Of a DNA stretch of 64,000 nucleotides, positions 58,825 through 64,000 are shown piece after piece. Each line of letters begins with the position of its first letter. Position 1 is the stretch's first letter. The stretch spans positions 62,001 through 126,000 of the forward strand of contig NZ_MXQF01000008.1 of NCBI RefSeq assembly GCF_002165575.1, given 5' to 3'. The position numbers and the translations under genes are program-made. This DNA is from Pseudoalteromonas sp. A601. GTDB taxonomy: Bacteria > Pseudomonadota > Gammaproteobacteria > Enterobacterales > Alteromonadaceae. The notes beneath the pieces were generated by a model. That model worked only from the letters and a program-made list of their open reading frames with translations. It did not search any database and had not been told where the DNA came from.

Positions 58825-59979
58825 TTATGCTCTAATTACTGACACGCCTGATGCAGGTAAACTGGTATAAATAGTTTCTTTTATACCGGTTTGTTGCTGA
58901 TAATTAGCTTCAATTGCCGCACTAACCTCTTCGACCATACAATTTGGTACAAACGCAACCACACAACCGCCAAAGCCACCACCAGTCATACGTACTCCAC
59001 CTTTGTTCCCCAATACACTGTTAATAATTTCCACGAGGGTATCTATTTCTGGTGTGGTGATTTCAAACAAATCGCGCATAGACTGATGGCTTTGTGCCAT
59101 CAGCTTACTTAACGTAGCAATATCATTATTTGTGAAGGCTTGCATTGCCGATAGCGTCCGCGCGTTTTCATACACTATATGCTCAACACGCTTTGCAACT
59201 TGCTCATCTAACTGCGCTTTATTTGCTTCATATTCTTCAATAGAGACATGGCGCAGACTTGGTTTTGAAAATGCTTTTGCACCGTCATAGCATTGTTCGC
59301 GGCGTAAATTGTATTCGCTATCAACTAAACCACGTTTTACATTTGAATTGATCATCATGATGGTCATGCCTGCATTAATGCTCACTTCAATTAAATCTAA
59401 AGACTGGCAATCAATTCCTAAAGCTTGACCTTGTTGACCGCACGCGGAAATTAATTGATCCATAATGCCGCAGTTGCAACCTACAAAATTGTTCTCAGCC
59501 GCTTGACCAATTTTAGCGATTTCTTTACGTTCAATAAATAAATCACATAAATGGTTAAAGGCATAAGCAACACCGACTTCCAAGGCGGCCGAAGAACTTA
59601 ATCCGGCCCCTTGCGGCACATTGCCTGTAATGCAAATATCACAGCCCGACAACACATGACCGCGTTTTTGTAATTCATCAACCACACCGCGCACATAATT
59701 GCTCCAACTTTGACTTGGGTGATGAGCTACTTCTTGGCCTAGCACAAAGCTGTCAATTTCGTTGTTACAATCAAGTGCTAACACATTCACCATGTTATCT
59801 GTCCGTGGAGCTACAGCAATATAAGTGGCATATTCAATGGCGCAAGGAAGTACAAAGCCATCGTTATAATCGGTGTGTTCGCCGATTAGATTTACTCGGC
59901 CCGGTGCTTTTACAACAAAATCAGCATCACGTCCGTAATGAGATAAAAATACGTTGCGGGCATTGCTTTCAATGTTCAT
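58825..59979 (-). CDS. galK: galactokinase
   Basis: A 384-residue GHMP kinase (E. coli 382) making galactose 1-phosphate. Signature GRVNLIGEHTDYNDGFVLP (about 27-45), ATP loop GNVPQGAGLSSSAALEV, and the C-terminal GGFGGCVVAF. Its ATG overlaps the galT stop by one base (TAATG), so translation is coupled. Confidence 0.97.
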   Translation of the reverse strand: MNIESNARNVFLSHYGRDADFVVKAPGRVNLIGEHTDYNDGFVLPCAIEYATYIAVAPRTDNMVNVLALDCNNEIDSFVLGQEVAHHPSQSWSNYVRGVVDELQKRGHVLSGCDICITGNVPQGAGLSSSAALEVGVAYAFNHLCDLFIERKEIAKIGQAAENNFVGCNCGIMDQLISACGQQGQALGIDCQSLDLIEVSINAGMTIMMINSNVKRGLVDSEYNLRREQCYDGAKAFSKPSLRHVSIEEYEANKAQLDEQVAKRVEHIVYENARTLSAMQAFTNNDIATLSKLMAQSHQSMRDLFEITTPEIDTLVEIINSVLGNKGGVRMTGGGFGGCVVAFVPNCMVEEVSAAIEANYQQQTGIKETIYTSLPASGVSVIRA

Positions 59980-61031
59980 TATTTCACCTCTTTATAATGC
60001 GTCAGTGATTGCTGTTTTAAAATGGTAGCGGCTTGCTCTGGCGTTATATCACGCTGAGCTTCGGCCATCATTTCATAACCCACCATAAACTTTTTAACGG
60101 TTGCAGAGCGAAGTAATGGCGGAAAAAACTGGCCATGTAATTGCCAAAATGAGTCATCTTGATCATCATATGGCGCACCATGCCACCCCATTGAATAAGC
60201 AAATGAACATTGAAATAAATTGTCGTACTTAACTGTGATTTGTTTGATCACCCCAGCTAAGCTGACTTGCTGAGCTGTTGTCAAATCAGTCATTCTGGTT
60301 ATCGCAAAGCGCGGTAATAATAGCGTTTCAAATGGCCACGCAGCCCAATAAGGCACAACCACTAGCCAGTCATCATTGATACATACAACGCGCTCATCTA
60401 ATTCCACTTCTCGTTTGGCATAATCAAGCAATAAGTTTGACCCATACTGCTGGGTGTATTGTTTTAAGTTAGCCTGCTTGCGTTCGACTAAACTAGGTAA
60501 CTGATGTTGCGCCCAAATTTGTCCATGCGGGTGCGGATTAGAGCAACCCATTACAGCGCCTTTGTTTTCAAACACTTGTACCCAGCGGTAGGTCTGTGAT
60601 AGCTCTTTACATTGCTGCTGCCACGTTACAACCACATTGGTAATTTCTGCCAAAGACAATTCAGGCAAGGTTTTCGAGTGATCCGGCGAAAAGCAGATTA
60701 CTCGTGCAGTACCGCGCTCAGTTTGCATACTAAATAATGGATCATCAAACGCGACATCAGGTACATCTTCACGCAGTGCAGCAAAGTCATTGGTAAAAAC
60801 AAATGTCCCTTCATAATCAGGGTTTACTTCACCGTTTATGCGCGTATTACCTTTACATAGAAAGCAATTTTCGTCATAAGCGGGTTTAATTTCATGATCA
60901 ACACTCTCTTCTTGGCCCTGCCAAGGGCGCTTAGCCCGATGCGGTGATACCAATACTGATTCCCCTAATAAAGGGTTAAATCGACGATGTGGGTGTTCAG
61001 TTGGGTCAAATTGGCTATTTTGATTATTCAT
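59979..61031 (-). CDS. galT: galactose-1-phosphate uridylyltransferase
   Basis: A 350-residue HIT-superfamily enzyme (E. coli 348). The nucleophilic histidine is in [12 protein letters not shown] (His-Pro-His), and [20 protein letters not shown] provides the zinc cysteines and uridine pocket. It starts 11 bases after the GH117 gene. The order GH117-galT-galK-galE-galM is one operon. Confidence 0.97.
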   Translation of the reverse strand: MNNQNSQFDPTEHPHRRFNPLLGESVLVSPHRAKRPWQGQEESVDHEIKPAYDENCFLCKGNTRINGEVNPDYEGTFVFTNDFAALREDVPDVAFDDPLFSMQTERGTARVICFSPDHSKTLPELSLAEITNVVVTWQQQCKELSQTYRWVQVFENKGAVMGCSNPHPHGQIWAQHQLPSLVERKQANLKQYTQQYGSNLLLDYAKREVELDERVVCINDDWLVVVPYWAAWPFETLLLPRFAITRMTDLTTAQQVSLAGVIKQITVKYDNLFQCSFAYSMGWHGAPYDDQDDSFWQLHGQFFPPLLRSATVKKFMVGYEMMAEAQRDITPEQAATILKQQSLTHYKEVK

Positions 61032-61042
61032 TACTGCAAACC

Positions 61043-62131
61043 TTAATTACTATTTTGAAATGTGCCGGCATCAAGCACTTGCTTACGCGGTGTAAAGCGG
61101 CAAATATAATTCCAATTCCAACTAGCATCATATTTATGACACAGCCCCCAACTTAGGCCTGGCGCAGGGTTTTCATCAAAGCCTTTGCTTGGGCGGTATA
61201 AGCCAATGGCTTCAGGCCCGCCTTTAATATGTGCCATGATTTCAAAATTAATACCGTCTTTAGCAAATTGAATAGTATTCTTTTCAGGACCGTCAGTTGT
61301 CAGTAGGCTGGCAATTCCGCCTCTGAAGTTCCACACCACCACTTCATGACCACTGTTAGAGATAGGGTTAAACTCTGATTTTACATACGGGCCCATTACG
61401 TCATCAGCAATTGCAACGCCATGTTTTATTTCGCGCCCGCCAAAGTTCATGCCCTCACCTTGCGTTTCACCTTTGTAATACAGGTAAAATTTATTTTGGA
61501 AAAAAACTAAACAGGGATCGTGTACTTTATGACTATCAAAACTACCTTTTTTACTAACGGCAAAGCGGTTGTCTTCTTCCCCAGACCAAACACCATCTTT
61601 GCTTGGACTTACGATAGGCGCAGGCGATTTGTGCCATGGTCCAAAAGGTGAATCCGCATGGGCGATAGCAATATGCTCATATTGACGGTTGGTATAAGGT
61701 GTTTCAACTGTTTGATAAACCAAATAGTACTTACCTAAATGAGCAAAGACCTCAGGCGTAAAAACAGCTCTATCATCGTATTGACCCGCTTCACCACGGG
61801 CAATGGCAACACCTTGTTCTTGCCACGTAATACTGTCTTTTGAAGTAGCGTGCCACACTTCTGTCAAATCCCAAGGAAATACCTTTGCTTCTGGGTCATT
61901 CGCATTAAAACCTAATGTTTCGCCTTCGCCTTTGGTGTACCAACAATGATAAACACCCTCAATATACAAAACTGATGATGGATCACGACGAATAACGCCT
62001 TCTTGATATGCAAAGTCACCTTTTAATGGTGTTACATCAAATTCGGTTAACCATTGAGGACCCCGGCTGTCATAGCCTCTTTCGATTGCTCGCAGACTCG
62101 CTAAACTTAATTTTTGTTGATTATCGGACAT
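61043..62131 (-). CDS. GH117 exo-acting 3,6-anhydro-alpha-L-galactosidase (neoagarobiose hydrolase)
   Basis: A 362-residue five-bladed beta-propeller hydrolase. The motifs [32 protein letters not shown] and SGHEVVVWN are those of family GH117, which removes 3,6-anhydro-L-galactose from the non-reducing end of neoagaro-oligosaccharides. There is no signal peptide, so it acts in the cytoplasm on imported disaccharide. Products would be D-galactose for the Leloir genes downstream and 3,6-anhydro-L-galactose. Family recognised from memory of its motifs; GH43 is less likely. Confidence 0.82.
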   Translation of the reverse strand: MSDNQQKLSLASLRAIERGYDSRGPQWLTEFDVTPLKGDFAYQEGVIRRDPSSVLYIEGVYHCWYTKGEGETLGFNANDPEAKVFPWDLTEVWHATSKDSITWQEQGVAIARGEAGQYDDRAVFTPEVFAHLGKYYLVYQTVETPYTNRQYEHIAIAHADSPFGPWHKSPAPIVSPSKDGVWSGEEDNRFAVSKKGSFDSHKVHDPCLVFFQNKFYLYYKGETQGEGMNFGGREIKHGVAIADDVMGPYVKSEFNPISNSGHEVVVWNFRGGIASLLTTDGPEKNTIQFAKDGINFEIMAHIKGGPEAIGLYRPSKGFDENPAPGLSWGLCHKYDASWNWNYICRFTPRKQVLDAGTFQNSN

Positions 62132-62140
62132 GTCTATTCC

Positions 62141-63079
62141 TTACTTTGCACTGCTTAATTTAAGCGCTTGGTAAACGTCTAAAGATAAAATGGCGCCTTG
62201 ATGTTGCACAACCTGTGAGGCAACTTTATCTGCTATATGTAATGCGGATTGTGGTTCATGATGAGTCATCCTGGCTGCTAAGTAAGTGCCGGCAAAAGAG
62301 TCGCCTGCCGCGGTGCTGTCAACTTGCTGTGGCGCAGGATTAAATGAGCATTGTGCCGTTAAACTATTTTGGCAAAACACCTGCATGCCTTTATCACCGG
62401 CTTTTACCACCACTTCATTAACAGCAAATTGTTGGCAATATTGGACTATTTCACCAATATCCGTGTGACCAAATAAGGTGTGGTGGTCATCAAGCCCAGG
62501 CAATACGAGATCACTGATTAGGTATGCGCGCTCTAACCAGTCAATTGCATGCTCTTTTGATTGCCACATACGGGCACGGTAATTAGGGTCAAACGCAATG
62601 GTGCAGCCTTGTCGTTTTAAACTGACTAATAAATCGAGCAGTCCTTGTTTTGATTTATCATCAAGAATGGCTAAACTGATACCACTAAAAAACACCCAGT
62701 CATTCTTACCTAAACCTAAATCAAATGGTTTGGCAGCAAACAACTGCATCATATATTTAGCAGCTGACTGCTCGCGCCAATAGTCAAAACTACGTTCACC
62801 TTGTTGATCTGTTGATATCGCGTAGATCCCCACGTTATGTTTGCTGGTTTTTATAACCTGTTTAGCGCTAATGCCTTCTTGTTGCCACTTTTTAAGCATG
62901 TTGATACTTAATACGTCTTCCCCAACCGCTGTAAATAATTCACAATTTAACTGCTGTGCAAAACGCTTTGCATACACTAAAGCATTATAGGTATCACCGG
63001 CAAAGGACTGCTTACATTCGCTGACACCTTGAGGAACCAGCTCCACCATACATTCACCTATCGCTAATAAAGTACTCAC
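62141..63079 (-). CDS. kdgK: PfkB-family sugar kinase, 2-keto-3-deoxygluconate kinase type
   Basis: A 312-residue ribokinase-fold enzyme: IGECMVELVP at the start and the catalytic loop DSTAAGDSFAGTYLAARM (about 251-268) near the end. The N-terminus is typical for KDG kinases. In agar users the 3,6-anhydro-L-galactose branch passes through 2-keto-3-deoxy acids that need this kinase, which fits the GH117 neighbour. The start is GTG at 63079, overlapping the porter's stop codon (GTGA). Confidence 0.85.
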   Translation of the reverse strand: MSTLLAIGECMVELVPQGVSECKQSFAGDTYNALVYAKRFAQQLNCELFTAVGEDVLSINMLKKWQQEGISAKQVIKTSKHNVGIYAISTDQQGERSFDYWREQSAAKYMMQLFAAKPFDLGLGKNDWVFFSGISLAILDDKSKQGLLDLLVSLKRQGCTIAFDPNYRARMWQSKEHAIDWLERAYLISDLVLPGLDDHHTLFGHTDIGEIVQYCQQFAVNEVVVKAGDKGMQVFCQNSLTAQCSFNPAPQQVDSTAAGDSFAGTYLAARMTHHEPQSALHIADKVASQVVQHQGAILSLDVYQALKLSSAK

Positions 63080-64000
63080 ACACCCTCCAATACTTTTTTA
63101 GCTGATACGCCGGCTAACTGCTCTTCAATCTCTTCTATCGATTTGTTTTTCGTCTCTGGCATAATTTTATAAAGTAAAGCAAAACCTATTACGCCACTAA
63201 TGCTATAAAACAAAAAGATATTCGCCGCACCTAAGTTATTTAATTGCCAAGGGAAAAACTGCTGAACTAAGTAGCTCACAACACTGGCAATAAAGGCAAA
63301 CGTTGGGATGGCAACACCACGGATACGGGTTGGAAATATTTCAGAAAAAATAACCCACATTATAGGCCCGATTGAAAAGTGGAATGCTGCTATAAAGCCT
63401 GCAATACCGAGTGAAATAAGCGGAGCATTAATTGTTGCTGCACGTTGAATTAAGTCGCTTTCAAAACCTTGTAGTTGTGCTGCAGAGAACACCGTGGCCA
63501 ACGCACGTTTAAACTCAACATCACTGTGATATACCTGACCAATTAATTGCTCTAACCCAGTCACTGTATTTAAGCTTGAAAATTCAGCAATATGCTCTGC
63601 TGATAAGCTGTATTCAGCTTGACTAAAACCGATATAACACATAAATAAGCTCAACGTTGCCGTTGCTAAGCCACCAATTACTAGCGGTCTACGGCCAAGC
63701 TTATCAATCAAAACGATAGCCACCACTGTAAACACAATACTAACTAAACCAATTAACACCGCATTTAAAAATGCCGCATCAGTCCCCACACCCAATTGCT
63801 CAAACACGGTTGGCGCATAAAACATAATGGCGTTAATCCCAGTGACTTGCTGTACCAGTGCAATGGTTAACGCAATAATCACAGCTGCACGAACACGACT
63901 ATCAAGTAATTGTTTAAATGAGGCTAAATAGCTACCGCTATCTGAGTAATCAGTTAAGCTCGTTTTTATTATTTGTAGTTGTTCAGCGGCCAGAGTACTA
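63076..64000 (-). CDS. sugar porter, MFS family (partial, runs off the right edge)
   Basis: The frame is open to the window edge (about 308 codons seen), so the N-terminal part, including the first helices, is outside. Sugar-porter signatures are QQVTGINAIMFYAP (helix 7), the DKLGRRPL loop and PETKNKSIEEIE after helix 12. The sequence before the GTG at 63882 (EQLQIIKTSLTDYSDSGSYL) continues the same protein, so that GTG is not the start. Compared with known porters there is a long insert between two helices (about 90 residues, SAEHIAEFSS...LIQRA), as in some marine sodium-sugar or proton-sugar porters. It is likely the importer for galactose or neoagarobiose. Confidence 0.9.
   Translation of the reverse strand, partial: STLAAEQLQIIKTSLTDYSDSGSYLASFKQLLDSRVRAAVIIALTIALVQQVTGINAIMFYAPTVFEQLGVGTDAAFLNAVLIGLVSIVFTVVAIVLIDKLGRRPLVIGGLATATLSLFMCYIGFSQAEYSLSAEHIAEFSSLNTVTGLEQLIGQVYHSDVEFKRALATVFSAAQLQGFESDLIQRAATINAPLISLGIAGFIAAFHFSIGPIMWVIFSEIFPTRIRGVAIPTFAFIASVVSYLVQQFFPWQLNNLGAANIFLFYSISGVIGFALLYKIMPETKNKSIEEIEEQLAGVSAKKVLEGV

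Noticed and set aside
63076..63882. Sugar porter starting at the GTG at 63882
   Set aside because: The frame continues without stop to the window edge with porter-like residues, so the GTG is an internal valine codon.

Overview
The window looks like chromosomal DNA of a marine gammaproteobacterium of the Alteromonadales, most probably Pseudoalteromonas. The reasons are the low-GC coding style, the gene orders seqA/ybfF-ybfE-fldA-fur-glnS and lapB-lapA-ihfB-rpsA-cmk-aroA-serC-gyrA-ubiG-nrdAB, two large TonB-dependent receptors, and a GH117/galactose operon typical of agar users. The genus is inferred from memory of gene order and protein similarity, not from a search.

Layout. 1-9.2 kb is core: start of seqA, ybfF, a DUF2788 gene, ybfE, fldA, fur, glnS, an unrecognised 356-residue protein, trhO, a DEAD-box helicase and a CvfB-like S1 protein. 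9.2-13.1 kb is an accessory insert between two convergent core genes. It holds a mobile integron gene cassette with a Vibrio-type attC site and a HEPN-like protein, then a second cassette-like unit with an RloC-like AAA ATPase/anticodon-nuclease candidate, then the degraded 3' end of a group II intron on the opposite strand. 13.1-29.1 kb is core again: pyrF, lapB, lapA, ihfB, rpsA, cmk, aroA, serC, gyrA, ubiG, a MupP/Gph-type phosphatase, and nrdA-nrdB-yfaE behind tandem NrdR boxes. 29.3-36.2 kb holds a PhoD-like phosphatase divergent from a chemoreceptor and an FG-GAP/UnbV lipoprotein.

36.5-52.6 kb is the most unusual part: a catabolic locus with a bicupin, an SDR, a HisD-like dehydrogenase, a LacI-family regulator, an alpha/beta hydrolase, an HpcH/HpaI aldolase, five SnoaL/NTF2-like proteins, a sodium:solute symporter and a TonB receptor. 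A palindrome centred on TTCGAA recurs in the control regions and reads as the LacI-type operator, so these genes probably form one regulon. I cannot name the substrate or the pathway. An IS200-type element sits between the enzyme operon and its receptor gene.

53-64 kb is a second carbohydrate locus: a 1152-residue TonB receptor, then galM-galE-galK-galT, a GH117 3,6-anhydro-L-galactosidase, a KDG-type kinase and a sugar porter that runs off the window. Together they fit breakdown of agar-derived neoagarobiose: GH117 splits it, the Leloir genes take D-galactose, and the kinase serves the 3,6-anhydro-L-galactose branch. Palindromes of the type TTGTWAACAA sit upstream of this TonB receptor and also of the PhoD-like and chemoreceptor genes.

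I saw no rRNA, tRNA or CRISPR array.
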